NCBI RefSeq assembly: GCF_030913635.1
Contig: NZ_CP133188.1
Coordinates: 2,170,001-2,234,000, forward strand
Direction: 5' to 3'
DNA length: 64,000 nucleotides
From: Sedimentibacter sp. MB35-C1
GTDB taxonomy: Bacteria > Bacillota > Clostridia > Tissierellales > Sedimentibacteraceae
Position 1 is the first letter of the stretch, and the number at the start of each line of letters is the position of its first letter. Positions 63,762-64,000 of this stretch are shown piece by piece. A program made the translations under genes and the position numbers. The notes under the pieces are model-generated. The model was not told the DNA's origin. It ran no database searches and was given only the letters and a program-made list of their open reading frames with translations.

Positions 63762-64000
63762 ATGTCAGTTAACGTGTTAAATGAAAATGGGAATATAATC
63801 ATAGATGACCAGGTTTTTGCAACTTTAGCCGGACTAGCTGCGATGGAATGCTATGGTGTTGTTGGCATGGCTTCAAGAAACGCAACTCAGGGAATATTTG
63901 AGCTGTTAAAGAGAGAACAGCTTACAAAAGGCATAAAGGTTACAACAGTTGACGAAAAAATAAACATAGATTTATATATAGTATTGCAATATGGCGTTAA
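63762..64000 (+). CDS. Asp23/Gls24 family protein (partial)
   Basis: The first 79 codons of an Asp23/Gls24 envelope stress response protein, cut by the window edge. IIIDDQVFATLAGLAAMEC and YGVVGMAS match the family start, and KINIDLYIVLQYGV the central strand. Its usual neighbour downstream is a DAK1-domain kinase gene, which would lie outside. TGGGAGGT precedes ATG 63762. Confidence 0.92.
   Translation, partial: MSVNVLNENGNIIIDDQVFATLAGLAAMECYGVVGMASRNATQGIFELLKREQLTKGIKVTTVDEKINIDLYIVLQYGV

Overview
This 64 kb window is AT-rich chromosomal DNA from an anaerobic, low-GC Bacillota of the clostridial type. The evidence is a trimeric [FeFe] hydrogenase, strong GGAGG ribosome binding sites with some TTG, GTG and apparently ATT starts, the yicC-remA-gmk-rpoZ and prpC-prkC-rsgA-rpe-thiN gene orders, and a sigma-54 activator. 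A Sedimentibacter or other Tissierellia-like host is a guess. I saw no rRNA, tRNA, CRISPR array or intact insertion sequence.

Region 1 (1-11 kb): a GNAT acetyltransferase; a fluoride riboswitch with its promoter and terminator in front of a CLC-F type fluoride exporter; a TudS-like desulfidase; a polar amino acid ABC transporter whose lipoprotein is frameshifted in its signal peptide; a phosphoribosyltransferase; a PadR repressor with a palindromic operator; and a three-gene electron-bifurcating-type hydrogenase (NuoE-like, NuoF-like and H-cluster subunits).

Region 2 (11-25 kb): RqcH (ribosome quality control) diverges from yicC-remA-gmk-rpoZ. A large alpha-2-macroglobulin-like lipoprotein without a recognisable thioester and a membrane-anchored Memo-like protein follow, then priA-def-fmt. 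In many Bacillota this housekeeping cluster continues directly into rsmB-rlmN-prpC-prkC-rsgA-rpe-thiN, which here resumes only at 54 kb.

Region 3 (25-54 kb) is the roughly 28 kb interruption. It holds small metabolic genes, a radical SAM gene behind a structured leader, and an alanine dehydrogenase-NhaC operon with a clear -24/-12 promoter next to its probable sigma-54 activator. It also holds hydrolase, Nudix, GNAT and OsmC genes, and a MoaE-like gene behind an unassigned riboswitch-like leader with a terminator. A 1602-residue exonuclease-RecQ-UvrD fusion is accompanied by a decayed partial copy of its own N-terminus. An ECF-like sigma/anti-sigma pair appears to start with ATT and has a broken second copy 3.6 kb away, with S-layer and sigma relics between. 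KtrB/KtrA potassium uptake, Ku-LigD end joining, and GFA, MBL and small membrane proteins complete the region. This is the accessory part of the window and holds most of the unusual signals.

Region 4 (54-64 kb): rsmB-rlmN-prpC-prkC-rsgA-rpe-thiN-asnS as a tight co-directional operon, a small membrane protein, rpmB on the minus strand, and the start of an Asp23/Gls24-family gene cut by the window edge.
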